Source: UBA1563 sp041671545
GTDB lineage: Bacteria > Bacteroidota > Ignavibacteria > Ignavibacteriales > Ignavibacteriaceae
Length of the DNA: 64,000 bases
Reading direction: 5' to 3'
Assembly: GCA_041671545.1 (NCBI GenBank)
Contig: JBAZBI010000009.1
Span: forward strand, 127,247 to 191,246
The notes beneath the pieces were generated by a model. That model ran no database searches, was not told where the DNA came from, and saw only the letters and a program-made list of their open reading frames with translations. How positions within the stretch are numbered: position 1 is the first letter of the stretch; each line of letters begins with the position of its first letter. A program made the translations under genes and the position numbers. Positions 24,116 through 33,667 of the stretch are shown here, piece after piece.

Positions 24116-26067
24116 TGATAAATATTCTAAAAAAAGTTTACGGACTACTTGCGGGGATAATCGTTTTTATTCTCTATCTTTTTACACTTGCACCAACGGT
24201 TACACAACTTGATTCCGGTGAACTTGCAACTGTACAAGCGCTGTTGGGAATAGCTCATCCGACGGGTTACCCGCTGTTTACAATGCTTGGGCACCTTTTC
24301 CTTCAACTGCCTTTAAACTTTTCTATTATTTACCGTGCAAATTTACTTGCAGCTTTATGGACGGCCGGGTCTGTTACAGTTTTTATTTACGCGGTTAAAC
24401 TTGTACTAGATAACATCACTCTTTTCAAATCGAGTGAAAAAGTAGAAGCGCAGAAAAAATCGGCGAAGAAGAAAACAAAAAAAGTCTCAGATGTTGTACT
24501 ACCCAAAAGGATTATCATTCCGGAATTAACAAAATACTTATCAGCGCTCTTTGGCGGTTTGTTTTTGGCAACTTCAAAAACGTTTTGGATGCAGAGCACT
24601 TCGGTAGAGGTTTACTCGCTTCACTTGTTTCTAATTTCAATAATCATCTACACTCTGATCCTGGCATTCACAAAATCAAACAATGTTGAAGCGCCGAAAC
24701 ATTACTTCTGGTATTTTCTTGCAATTGCCCTGGCGTTTGGATTTTCCAACCACATGACGACGTTGTTGATCTTACCGGCTGTTGCGTATCTCTACTTTGT
24801 AACGTTCGGATTTAATCTTGCTTCCTTTAAACGCATCGCGTTTATGTTGTTGATTTTCTTCCCATTGCTTATTTCGATATATGCATATCTGCCAATTCGC
24901 GGAGGACAAAATCCAATCCTTAATTGGGGAAATCCTCTTGATCTTGAAAGAATACTCCGCCACATTTCCGGTAAGCAATATCAAGTTTGGTTATTCTCAT
25001 CAACTGACGCTGCTAAAAAACAGCTTGCTTACTTTGTTGAAAATTTTCCTCTTGAGTTTAACATCGGATTGATCCTTACATTCATTGGATTCTTCGCGGC
25101 GATCGTTCATAGTAAAAAATTCTTTTACTTCACGCTTATTACATTTCTCTCAACAGTTTTGTATTCTATCAATTACGACATCAACGACATTGATTCATAT
25201 TTTCTACTGGCATACATCGCTGTTGCATTTCTAATTTCGTTTGGAGTTCTTCAAATTTTTATTCTGCTGAAGGATAGACACCTCGGCTACAGCCTTCCCA
25301 TCCCGCTGCTGATCATTTTTCTTGTCATACAATCTTACATTACCTTCGGCAAAGTTGATCAGCATGATGTTTATCTGTTTGAAGATTATTCAAAAGCGGC
25401 GCTGCAATCGTGTAAAAAGGATGCGTTGGTAATTTCGTATCAGTGGGATTTTCTCATTTCGCCTGCCTATTATATTCAGAAGGTAGAAAAATTTAGACCG
25501 GATGTGCATATTATCGATAAAGAACTTCTGCGCAGAAGTTGGTACTTTAATCAGTTGAACAACAACCATCCGCAAATTATTGCCGGTGTTTCATCCACAA
25601 TTGAGCAGTTCAAAGAAGCGCTTGTTCCGTTTGAGCGCGAAGGGCAATTTGATCCGGTGCTGCTGGAAAAGCTTTATCAAGCTCTCTTAAAAGGATTGAT
25701 CGAAACCAATATTGATAAGCGCGAAGTGTATCTTGGCGCAGAGTTGGTAATGAATGAAATGCAGAAAGGTGAATTCAAACTTCCGGAAGGTTATACTCTC
25801 GTTCCCGATATTTTCTTTTTCAAAGTAGTTAAGACAAATAAATATGTTCCGGCAGATGATCCGGTTTTTCATTTAAGATTTCCAAAACAAAATAATTATT
25901 ACGTTAATTTTGTTGCGGATATGACCGGCTCGATGTTAGTAAGGCGCGCGTTGTACGAAATGCAATTTGATAACCGCGCACGCGCAAAAGTGTATATCAA
26001 AAAATTAAAAGAAGAACTCCCCGACTTTGCTATTCCGGCAGGGTTAGCGGAAGTTATTGAAAAATAA
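24112..26067 (+). CDS. DUF2723 polytopic membrane protein, O-mannosyltransferase-like
   Basis: The 651-residue protein starts with a membrane helix followed by FTLAPTVTQLDSGELATVQALLGIAHPTGYPLF. This is the DUF2723 signature, with the acidic DSGE loop typical of GT-C glycosyltransferases. About ten or more hydrophobic helices follow up to residue 415. A soluble C-terminal domain of about 230 residues comes next. The human DUF2723 protein TMEM260 is an O-mannosyltransferase, so protein glycosylation at the outer face of the inner membrane is a reasonable inference; the substrate is unknown. It is coupled to glnE by an ATGA overlap. Confidence 0.85.
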   Translation: MMINILKKVYGLLAGIIVFILYLFTLAPTVTQLDSGELATVQALLGIAHPTGYPLFTMLGHLFLQLPLNFSIIYRANLLAALWTAGSVTVFIYAVKLVLDNITLFKSSEKVEAQKKSAKKKTKKVSDVVLPKRIIIPELTKYLSALFGGLFLATSKTFWMQSTSVEVYSLHLFLISIIIYTLILAFTKSNNVEAPKHYFWYFLAIALAFGFSNHMTTLLILPAVAYLYFVTFGFNLASFKRIAFMLLIFFPLLISIYAYLPIRGGQNPILNWGNPLDLERILRHISGKQYQVWLFSSTDAAKKQLAYFVENFPLEFNIGLILTFIGFFAAIVHSKKFFYFTLITFLSTVLYSINYDINDIDSYFLLAYIAVAFLISFGVLQIFILLKDRHLGYSLPIPLLIIFLVIQSYITFGKVDQHDVYLFEDYSKAALQSCKKDALVISYQWDFLISPAYYIQKVEKFRPDVHIIDKELLRRSWYFNQLNNNHPQIIAGVSSTIEQFKEALVPFEREGQFDPVLLEKLYQALLKGLIETNIDKREVYLGAELVMNEMQKGEFKLPEGYTLVPDIFFFKVVKTNKYVPADDPVFHLRFPKQNNYYVNFVADMTGSMLVRRALYEMQFDNRARAKVYIKKLKEELPDFAIPAGLAEVIEK

Positions 26068-26116
26068 AATTGTTATGTCTAATAAATATCTTTTCAGAAG
26101 TAAGTGGAGTATGGAA

Positions 26117-27688
26117 ATGAAATCTTTCTTCTTATCGAGACTTTTGTTCTTTTGTCTTTTAACTGTAATAACAAATGGACAAAACCTTTTACCACAACAG
26201 ACAATTGAGAATTTTAAAAAGAGTAAAGGGTTAATGATAAATCCCGAAGAAGAGATGCTCATGCACGAAAAATCCATAGGCAGAGACTTGCCATGGCAAG
26301 TCTCTATGGGGCAAAGGCAAAACCCGGCAATTAATCCCCGTGCAAATAATAGAAAGAAAAAAGAAATTTCTAAATTAAACAGAAGTATATACCGCCCAAT
26401 ACTTGCTGTTGCTGATACGAACAGGCGTTATAGCTATACGTATGACGACAATGGGAATGAACTTACTTTTCTACTTGAAACATGGACGAATAATGCCTGG
26501 GTGAATTCTTATAAATATACTAATACCTATAACAACAATGGAAATAGACTTACCTCGTTAGATGAAACATGGACGAATAATGTTTGGGTGAACTATTGGA
26601 AGACTAGTGATACCTATGACAACGATGGAAAGAGACTTTCTTCACTAGATGAAAAATGGACAGATACTGCGTGGATTAATTTTTCAAGAGATTCATCAAC
26701 TTATAATAACAAAGGGTATCTGCAGACATATTTATACGAGACATGGACGAATAATACTTGGGTAAATAACTATAGAGAGACGTCTTCATATGACAACAAT
26801 GATAATTTGCTAACTGATTTATACGAAAAATGGGTGAATAATGCTTGGGTAAATTTTGATAGATTTAGTTATGATAATAACGGAAATAGCCACGCTTACT
26901 TAGAAGAAAAGTGGTTGGATACTGCTTGGGTGAATTATTTAAGTGTTACTTCTACTTATGACAACAATGGACTTTTGCTAACATCCTTACAGGAAACATG
27001 GTCGAATAATGCTTGGATTAGCAATGTAAAAGTTACTTATACCTATGACAACAATGGGAATAAACTTACTTATCTACTTGAAACATGGACGAACAATGCT
27101 TGGGTGAATTCTTATAAATATACTTATACCTATGACAACAATGGAAATATGCTTACACAACTATCCGAAACATGGGTGGATAATACCTGGAAGAACTCCG
27201 GGAAATCTATTTATACATTCGACAACTATGGGAATGCAATAAAAGGCGAATATACAAGATGGACGAATAATGCTTGGGTAGCAGTAAAAGGAAGTTTGAA
27301 CCTATATTATAACTCCGGTGCAGATTACCTTTCTTTTTTTAATAGTGTCGTAACTGTAACCTACACATTAATTACAACAGACATTAAGGATAACGAATTA
27401 GCCGTAACAACCTACAGCTTATCCCAAAACTATCCCAACCCGTTTAACCCTTCAACGGTTATACAATATGCTTTACCGTATGAAAGTAATGTAAGCATAT
27501 CCGTTTACAATACACTCGGAGAAGTTGTAAAAACTTTTAACGAAGGCGCAAAACAAACAGGTTCTTACAATGTAAACTTCAACGGAGAAGGACTTTCTTC
27601 CGGCATTTATTTGTACAACCTTAATGCCGTTTCCATCGATGGGAAACAAAACTTTCAGGCAACGAAGAAAATGCTATTAATCAAGTAA
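26117..27688 (+). CDS. Repeat-rich secreted protein with T9SS sorting domain
   Basis: The ATG at 26117 is preferred: GGAG lies 7 bases upstream and a signal peptide follows at once (MKSFFLSRLLFFCLLTVITNG). The 523-residue product contains about ten copies of a roughly 30-residue unit (YTYDNNGN..LT.L.ETWTNNAWVN), related in style to YD/RHS repeats. The C-terminus from NYPNPFNPSTVIQYALP is a T9SS sorting domain, so the protein is exported across the outer membrane. Near residue 56-68 the reading frame passes through a 24-bp palindrome (encoding IGRDLPWQVSM), which looks like an inserted repeat. The function is unknown; surface adhesion is possible. Confidence 0.82.
   Translation: MKSFFLSRLLFFCLLTVITNGQNLLPQQTIENFKKSKGLMINPEEEMLMHEKSIGRDLPWQVSMGQRQNPAINPRANNRKKKEISKLNRSIYRPILAVADTNRRYSYTYDDNGNELTFLLETWTNNAWVNSYKYTNTYNNNGNRLTSLDETWTNNVWVNYWKTSDTYDNDGKRLSSLDEKWTDTAWINFSRDSSTYNNKGYLQTYLYETWTNNTWVNNYRETSSYDNNDNLLTDLYEKWVNNAWVNFDRFSYDNNGNSHAYLEEKWLDTAWVNYLSVTSTYDNNGLLLTSLQETWSNNAWISNVKVTYTYDNNGNKLTYLLETWTNNAWVNSYKYTYTYDNNGNMLTQLSETWVDNTWKNSGKSIYTFDNYGNAIKGEYTRWTNNAWVAVKGSLNLYYNSGADYLSFFNSVVTVTYTLITTDIKDNELAVTTYSLSQNYPNPFNPSTVIQYALPYESNVSISVYNTLGEVVKTFNEGAKQTGSYNVNFNGEGLSSGIYLYNLNAVSIDGKQNFQATKKMLLIK
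26282..26305. repeat. Perfect 24-bp palindrome inside a coding region
   Basis: AGAGACTTGCCA is followed directly by its reverse complement TGGCAAGTCTCT. Outer CCAT (26274-26277) and ATGG (26306-26309) add a further arm. The element is read in frame by the T9SS cargo gene. Confidence 0.85.
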
Positions 27689-27713
27689 ATATTCGTGTGA
27701 CTTCGTGAAAATC

Positions 27714-27743
27714 CTTCGTATAAGAAATTTTTCTTATACGAAG
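27714..27743. terminator. Bidirectional hairpin between convergent genes
   Basis: CTTCGTATAAGAAA and TTTCTTATACGAAG form a perfect 14-bp stem with a 2-base loop, between the ends of the T9SS cargo gene (plus) and menC (minus). T-runs are weak, so it may be a terminator or a dispersed palindrome. Confidence 0.5.
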
Positions 27744-27762
27744 TTACTCGAAGAACAGGCAA

Positions 27763-28872
27763 CTAATATGAAAACTCTTCTTTTCGTACTGTTACTTTCT
27801 CTAACATTTTCATATTCACTTCAACTCCAATGCCCGGTTTAGATGGAACGTTCATCGTTCCATCTTTATTTATAATGAATTCAGGCTCAACAATGTCGTT
27901 TTTATAATACCTTTTGCTTGCTGAAATATCTCCCGGCAGTGTAAAATTGGGAAGTGAAGAGAGTGCGATATTTCCCGCTCTGCCTATTCCAGATTCCAAC
28001 ATTCCGCCGTGCCATACGGGAATATTTTTAGAAGCACAGTAATCGTGAATTAATTTTGCCTCCGTAAATCCGCCAACGCGCCCAGGTTTTATGTTAATTA
28101 TTTTACAGCTTTCCAACTCAATAGCCGCGCAGGTATCGTCGAGTGAGCGAATGCTTTCATCAAGACAAATTGGAGTTTTAATCTCACGTTGAAGTTTGGA
28201 GTGTTCATAAATATCTTCATGACCAAGTGGCTGTTCGATAAGCAAAAGATTGAACTCATCCATCGCTTTGAAGATTTTAACATCGCTTAAAGTATAAGCT
28301 GAGTTAGCATCAACTTGCAAAAGAATATTTGGAAATTCTTTTCTCAATGCTTTGATCGGTTGAATATCATTCCCCGGAGCAATTTTAATTTTTATTCTTT
28401 TATAACCTTCTTCTAAATAATTTTCGACGGTTTTGATCAACTTACCAACTGAAGATTGAATTCCAATACTAACGCCGACATCAATTTTATCTCTAACTCC
28501 GCCTAGCCTTTTTGAAAGGGAAATGTTTTTTGATTTTGCAAACAGATCCCAGAGGGCAGCTTCCAATCCGGCTTTCGCCATGTTATGTCCCCTGACTTTT
28601 TGCCATGATGATATTACTTCATCAAGACTATTAAAATTCTTTCCTAAAATTCCGGGGATTAAAAAATCAGATAATATATGCCATGCGGTTTGAACTGTTT
28701 CGTACGTGTAAAAGGGATTTGCGGCAGCAACGCATTCACCCCAGCCGGTAATACCTTCACCATCGACTTTAATTATGATGTGTTCTTCGTTAGTTTCTGT
28801 TCCCACAGAAGTGGCAAAGGGAGAAACCAATTCCATTTTGATATGATATAGCGTTATTCGATCAAGCAACAT
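27763..28872 (-). CDS. menC: o-Succinylbenzoate synthase (enolase superfamily)
   Basis: The 369-residue product fits the MenC/N-acylamino-acid-racemase branch of the enolase superfamily. It dehydrates SHCHC to o-succinylbenzoate in menaquinone synthesis. Seen in the sequence: the N-terminal capping domain (FATSVGTETNEEHIIIKV), the catalytic lysine pair (YKRIKIKIAPG), metal ligands in order (LQVDANSAY; LIEQPL; ICLDESI) and the second lysine (IINIKPGRVGG). Members of this subgroup can also racemise N-succinylamino acids, so a dual role is possible. It stands alone, 170 bases upstream of the next minus-strand gene. Confidence 0.85.
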   Translation of the reverse strand: MLLDRITLYHIKMELVSPFATSVGTETNEEHIIIKVDGEGITGWGECVAAANPFYTYETVQTAWHILSDFLIPGILGKNFNSLDEVISSWQKVRGHNMAKAGLEAALWDLFAKSKNISLSKRLGGVRDKIDVGVSIGIQSSVGKLIKTVENYLEEGYKRIKIKIAPGNDIQPIKALRKEFPNILLQVDANSAYTLSDVKIFKAMDEFNLLLIEQPLGHEDIYEHSKLQREIKTPICLDESIRSLDDTCAAIELESCKIINIKPGRVGGFTEAKLIHDYCASKNIPVWHGGMLESGIGRAGNIALSSLPNFTLPGDISASKRYYKNDIVEPEFIINKDGTMNVPSKPGIGVEVNMKMLEKVTVRKEEFSY

Positions 28873-29042
28873 ATAAACCAGGAGAAGAATGTGTGAAAGA
28901 TTGAACGGCTGAATGACGGGGAAAAGTTTTTAAAACAAAACGAAAAGAATGTCTTTGACAATCCAAGTTGAAATTCAATCCATTCATACATGCATCCATT
29001 CAACCTTTCTTATTTACTTTTCAAACTTTATTACACTTGTTT

Positions 29043-29711
29043 TTACTGCGGAACGTGTGAAAGAATTAAGGGTACGTTGGGATAAAAAATTAAATAACAA
29101 ATCCAGATTACTCCGCCAACAGTTAAAGGAATCGTCATGTTATCATCAGCCCAACCATACGAAATATTTTCTGCAATTGCTCCAAGTGCCACTGCCAAAA
29201 TCCCAAAATAATATTCAGTTGGAACGTAGAGAATTTTCGGTGTTACTAAAACCACAACAACCGCACTTACAAAAAATGCGAGCGTGCCTTCCAGACTTTT
29301 TGCTAAAAATTGATGCTTACCGTAACGTCTTCCGATCAACGCAGCAAATGTGTCGCTTATAATTAAGACTGAAAAAGCAGTAATGAAAATTACCTTTGGA
29401 AAAATTATTACGCTCAACAGCGCTGAGAGAAAAACATATGTTGCACCGCTAAGGTTTTTCTTCTTTTTATCCATCTCATGTTCACGCATTAAGAATCCGA
29501 AGAGGCGGATAAAAATCTCTCCAACTTTGGGAGAAAGATACCTCAATAATTCAATCGATAAGGAGAAAAGCGTAAGTCCCGAAAGAATTACAATTGCATC
29601 GTAACGGGAAATGAAATAATAAATAATTGGGAAGGAAAGTGAACAGAGATGAATCATCTTCCTGATGAGTTCATCTCTGTATTGAATAGTGCCATGATCA
29701 ATTTGCGTCAT
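29043..29711 (-). CDS. Dolichol kinase / CTP-dependent diacylglycerol kinase-like membrane protein
   Basis: This 222-residue polytopic protein has six to seven membrane helices and belongs to the SEC59/DGK1/VTE5 family. That family uses CTP to phosphorylate polyprenols, diacylglycerol or phytol. Family features are the early ELIRKMIHLCSLSFP helix, VLIISDTFAALIGRRYGKH (the conserved DxxAxxxGRxxG segment) and KSLEGTLAFF. The C-terminal AENISYGWADDNMTIPL motif is also typical. The lipid substrate is unknown. It overlaps ftsH by 14 bases and ends the greA-to-ftsH operon. Confidence 0.8.
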   Translation of the reverse strand: MTQIDHGTIQYRDELIRKMIHLCSLSFPIIYYFISRYDAIVILSGLTLFSLSIELLRYLSPKVGEIFIRLFGFLMREHEMDKKKKNLSGATYVFLSALLSVIIFPKVIFITAFSVLIISDTFAALIGRRYGKHQFLAKSLEGTLAFFVSAVVVVLVTPKILYVPTEYYFGILAVALGAIAENISYGWADDNMTIPLTVGGVIWICYLIFYPNVPLILSHVPQ

Positions 29712-31743
29712 TTTCGGTCGGAGGAGGAGTTGGTTGACGTTGTTCCATTAATTTTTTTACATGATCGGGAACCTCGTCACCGTTGCTTCCGTTTTTCTTT
29801 TGCGGAGGGAGAACTTCTCCCCGCATGATCTTATCAATTTCATCTGAATCAAGAATTTCTCTTTCGAGTAATTCTGCGGAAAGACGATGAAGTAATTCCA
29901 CATCTTCGTCCAAGATTTCCGTAGCGCGAACCATACATGCGTTAATGATCGCACGAACTTCTACATCAATTTCAACTGCAGTACTTTCGCTGTAATCTTT
30001 ATGCCTTTGAATTTCTCTTCCTAGGAAAATTTCTTCTTCTTTAGCGCCGTAACTTAAAGGACCGAGTTTTTCACTCATTCCCCATTCACAAACCATCTTA
30101 CGCGCAATCGAAGTTGCTTTTTCAATATCGTTTCCGGCGCCGGTAGTATAATGATTAAAGATCAATTTTTCCGCGGCTCTTCCGCCCAAAGCGTACGTGA
30201 TTACCGCTTCCAAATATTCTCTTGAGTAAGTATGTTTCTCATCTACAGGAAGATAACTTGTAACGCCCAAAGCTCTTCCACGGGGAATGATCGTCACTTT
30301 ATGAACCGGATCGGCTTCAGGCATCCGTTTAGCTACAAGAACGTGACCTATTTCGTGGTAAGCAGTAGTCTTCTTTTCTTTTTCAGAAATGATCATACTT
30401 TTTCTTTCCATTCCCATCATCACTTTGTCTTTTGCTTCTTCAAAGTCTTCCATATCGACTTTTGTTTTATCTTTACGGGCTGCGAGTAAAGCGGCTTCGT
30501 TTACAAGATTAGCAATTTCAGCGCCGGCTAATCCGGGTGTTCCTTTGGCAAGTACCTGCAGATCAACATCACTCTTCAAAGGAATTTTTCTTGTATGAAC
30601 TTTTAGAATTCCTTCTCTTCCTTTTACATCGGGTCTATCAACAACAATTTGTCTGTCAAATCTTCCCGGACGAAGCAACGCCGGGTCTAAAACATCCGGT
30701 CGGTTTGTAGCGGCAATAATGATAACGCCGCTGTTCTGTTCAAAGCCATCCATTTCAACTAAGAGTTGATTTAAAGTCTGCTCACGTTCATCGTGTCCAC
30801 CGCCAAGCCCCGCACCGCGTTGTCTTCCGACAGCATCAATTTCATCAATAAAAATAATACATGGAGCGTTCTTCTTTCCCTGCTCAAAAAGATCGCGTAC
30901 ACGGCTTGCGCCAACGCCAACGAACATTTCAACAAAATCGGCGCCACTGATTGAGAAGAAAGGAACTCCTGCTTCACCGGCAACAGCTCTTGCGAGTAAA
31001 GTTTTTCCGGTTCCGGGAGGACCCAACAAAAGAACACCGCGCGGAATTTTTCCGCCAAGTTTTTGAAACTTTGCCGGTTCTTTAAGAAATTCAATAATTT
31101 CAAGTAATTCAACTTTGGCTTCATCGGCACCTGCTACATCTTTGAACGTTACACTGTTTTGTGATTGTCCGATTAATTTAGCTTTACTTTTTCCGAAGCT
31201 GAAAATTCCTTTGCCGCCGCCCATTCCACCACCGCCTTGCATTCTCTTCATAAAGAAAATCCAAACTACGATGATCAAAATCCAGGGGATCAGCCCAACA
31301 AGCATATTAAGCCATTCGCTTGATTGCTTTTCGAATGAATAATCAACTCCCTTCGCTTTCCACACCACTTCTTGATCCTTAACAATGGGTTCGGGAAGAT
31401 AAACCGAAAAGTTTCTAACTTTAACTTCTTTTGCACCGATCTTTACCATTTCCTCGGCTTTTAATTCACCTTTGAAATAGTAATCGTTGATATCAACTTT
31501 GGTGATGGATGCGCGAAGAATTTTTTCTCCGTTGAGGAGTTCTAAGTATTGGTTGTAAGGAATATCTACAAAATTAGTAGAACCTGTTTTTAATAATTGC
31601 ATAACGATAACTGCCGCAACAATTACCGCTCCCCATCCGAAAACCATCCGGATAATTTTTGACCAATCAAAATTATCATCGGGTTTATTTGGTCCGGTAC
31701 TCTTAGGGATTTTCAAATTTTTATTGTCTTTATTTTCGTCCAT
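29698..31743 (-). CDS. ftsH: ATP-dependent zinc metalloprotease FtsH
   Basis: This inner-membrane AAA+ protease degrades misfolded membrane proteins and some regulators. The product has 681 residues: an N-terminal helix (MVFGWGAVIVAAVIVMQLL), a periplasmic domain, a second helix (MLVGLIPWILIIVVWIFFM), then the AAA domain with Walker A (GPPGTGKTLLARAVAGEAG), Walker B (CIIFIDEIDAVGRQRG) and the second region of homology. The protease domain has the zinc motif AYHEIGHVLVA. A glycine-rich MQGGGGMGGGKG linker follows the second helix. It lies 16 bases after hpt. Confidence 0.98.
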   Translation of the reverse strand: MDENKDNKNLKIPKSTGPNKPDDNFDWSKIIRMVFGWGAVIVAAVIVMQLLKTGSTNFVDIPYNQYLELLNGEKILRASITKVDINDYYFKGELKAEEMVKIGAKEVKVRNFSVYLPEPIVKDQEVVWKAKGVDYSFEKQSSEWLNMLVGLIPWILIIVVWIFFMKRMQGGGGMGGGKGIFSFGKSKAKLIGQSQNSVTFKDVAGADEAKVELLEIIEFLKEPAKFQKLGGKIPRGVLLLGPPGTGKTLLARAVAGEAGVPFFSISGADFVEMFVGVGASRVRDLFEQGKKNAPCIIFIDEIDAVGRQRGAGLGGGHDEREQTLNQLLVEMDGFEQNSGVIIIAATNRPDVLDPALLRPGRFDRQIVVDRPDVKGREGILKVHTRKIPLKSDVDLQVLAKGTPGLAGAEIANLVNEAALLAARKDKTKVDMEDFEEAKDKVMMGMERKSMIISEKEKKTTAYHEIGHVLVAKRMPEADPVHKVTIIPRGRALGVTSYLPVDEKHTYSREYLEAVITYALGGRAAEKLIFNHYTTGAGNDIEKATSIARKMVCEWGMSEKLGPLSYGAKEEEIFLGREIQRHKDYSESTAVEIDVEVRAIINACMVRATEILDEDVELLHRLSAELLEREILDSDEIDKIMRGEVLPPQKKNGSNGDEVPDHVKKLMEQRQPTPPPTENDAN

Positions 31744-31759
31744 TGTTAAACTTTTATTG

Positions 31760-32308
31760 TTACTGATTTTCTTCTTTTAATACATAAATAGAGCGTAAAT
31801 TTCGATACTTTTGAGCGTAATCTAATCCGTATCCAATCACAAATTTGGAAGGAATTTCGAAGCCAATATAATCAATTTTGACATTATATTTTAGGCTGTT
31901 CGGCTTCAACAACAGCGTCACCACTTTCATGGAAGAGGGGTGATGTTCTTCGATGAGATGTTCCATAAATTTTATGGAAAGACCGGAATCGACAATATCT
32001 TCAACAATAATCAAGTCGCGTCCGTTAACATCGCAGGCTAAATCCTTCAACATTTTTACTTTGCCGGATGAGATTTTTTCATCACCGTAACTTGAGAGAC
32101 GCATGAAATCAACTTCACACGGGTTTTCGTAATATTTGAGCAAATCTCCCATAAACATGAATGCCCCGTTAAGAATTCCGAGAAAAATTGGAGTTTTCCC
32201 CTCGTAATCTTTCGTCAATTCAGCTGCAACATCTTTAACACGCTGCTGAATTTGCTCTTCAGTTAAATAAGGGATGAACGTTTCATTTCCGATCCGGATA
32301 TTTTCCAT
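31760..32308 (-). CDS. hpt: Hypoxanthine phosphoribosyltransferase
   Basis: This enzyme salvages hypoxanthine or guanine with PRPP to make IMP or GMP. It has 182 residues, the usual length. The PRPP-binding loop is LIIVEDIVDSGLSIKF, the flexible-loop region is MRLSSYGDEKISSGK, and the C-terminal base-binding part is FEIPSKFVIGYGLDYAQKYRNL. It sits between tilS (3-base gap) and ftsH (16-base gap); the tilS-hpt-ftsH order is common in bacteria and supports all three calls. Confidence 0.96.
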   Translation of the reverse strand: MENIRIGNETFIPYLTEEQIQQRVKDVAAELTKDYEGKTPIFLGILNGAFMFMGDLLKYYENPCEVDFMRLSSYGDEKISSGKVKMLKDLACDVNGRDLIIVEDIVDSGLSIKFMEHLIEEHHPSSMKVVTLLLKPNSLKYNVKIDYIGFEIPSKFVIGYGLDYAQKYRNLRSIYVLKEENQ

Positions 32309-32311
32309 TTT

Positions 32312-33667
32312 TTATTTACACCTTGCTTTAATAATTTTTTTTGTATCGCTCGTAACTGCGTAACGATTGTCTATTCTTCTCTTTATCACCCAAACGATTT
32401 CCGATTTGTTTACCAATAGAAGCTGGTTTTCTTTTTCTTCTGAAGTTAATTTCAAGTCGGTTAAAAACTTTGAAATTCGTTTCGGTTTTGAATGTCCGAA
32501 CGGATAAAAAGAATCAGCATTTTTCCACTTTCGGATTGAAAGAGGAAAATTTAAATTCTCTGCCGAAAGATATTCAACTCCCGGATCAGAAGAAAAAATC
32601 AAACTTTTTTTAGAAACTTCTTTTAAGGTGATTGTTGTTCCCTGAACTGATTTCGTTTCATCTTTTCCGATAAAAATTTCTTTGTCAATCTCTTTTAGCT
32701 TTTTTTTTATGCTGATAAAAGACCTATCGCGTAAAGCAATTAGACTTCCACTTAATTGAAAGGTTGCGCCGATTTTTTTGTTAAGTAGTCCAAGAACTCC
32801 CTCAACCGAATGGACATTAACCTCAACAACTTTTCCGAGCGCTTTTGCAATAATAGCTTTCTGCAAAAAGACAGGCTTCGTTTCAAGAAGAGAAAGCGGG
32901 ATTTTACATTCCCCTTTTTTATCAAATTGAATGAGTTTTAGATTTTCTTCTAAAATTGAATCCACAAAAGCCAGAACATCTTTTACCGTCGTAGAGAAAT
33001 TGAAGATTTTTTCATCTAATTTGGGATTGATCTCTTCTTTCAGATTTTTAACAATTTTGTTCCGTAAATAATTCCGTTGGAAATCGTTCTGCTCGTTAGA
33101 CGAATCAATTTGAAAAAGGATTTTTTTATTTTTTAAATAAGAGACAATCTCATCTTTTGTAACCCCGAGCAACGGACGAATTATGTTTTCCCGTTTTGCC
33201 GGAATACCCGCAGCGCCGTTTAGTCCGCTCCCCTTGATTAAATTCAAAAGAACCGTTTCCGTGTTGTCCGATTGATGATGCGCCGTGGCGATTTTTGTGC
33301 ACTGTTCTTTTACTACCACTTCATTAAAAAGTTTATAGCGGATTTCCCTTCCCGCTTCTTCCAGCGAAAGTTTATTTTTCTTTGCGAAAGCTTTAACGTT
33401 TTTCTTCTTAATTACAATTGGAATGTTCAAATCAGCACAGAACTTTCTACAAAACGATTCGTCGGCATCCGCTTCTTTACCGCGTAAATTGTGGTTAAGA
33501 TGGACGGCAACGAGCGAAAGATTAAATTTCTTTTGGAATTTATTCAAAAACGAAAGAAGAAAAACAGAGTCTGCGCCGCCGCTAAATCCAACCAAAATTT
33601 TATCATTTTGCACTATTAATTTTTCACCGGCAATAAATAAAAGAACTTTTTCTTCGACGGATTTCAT
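32312..33667 (-). CDS. tilS: tRNA(Ile)-lysidine synthase TilS
   Basis: TilS converts C34 of the CAU-anticodon tRNA-Ile to lysidine, so that AUA codons are read correctly. The 451-residue product has the PP-loop ATPase motif (VGFSGGADSVFLLSFL) near its N-terminus, HHQSDNTETVLLNLIKGSG and the RPLLGVTKDEI segment. The C-terminal TilS substrate-binding domains end with RKWKNADSFYPFGHSKPKRISKFL. Its ATG follows directly on the ribE stop codon with no gap. Confidence 0.96.
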   Translation of the reverse strand: MKSVEEKVLLFIAGEKLIVQNDKILVGFSGGADSVFLLSFLNKFQKKFNLSLVAVHLNHNLRGKEADADESFCRKFCADLNIPIVIKKKNVKAFAKKNKLSLEEAGREIRYKLFNEVVVKEQCTKIATAHHQSDNTETVLLNLIKGSGLNGAAGIPAKRENIIRPLLGVTKDEIVSYLKNKKILFQIDSSNEQNDFQRNYLRNKIVKNLKEEINPKLDEKIFNFSTTVKDVLAFVDSILEENLKLIQFDKKGECKIPLSLLETKPVFLQKAIIAKALGKVVEVNVHSVEGVLGLLNKKIGATFQLSGSLIALRDRSFISIKKKLKEIDKEIFIGKDETKSVQGTTITLKEVSKKSLIFSSDPGVEYLSAENLNFPLSIRKWKNADSFYPFGHSKPKRISKFLTDLKLTSEEKENQLLLVNKSEIVWVIKRRIDNRYAVTSDTKKIIKARCK

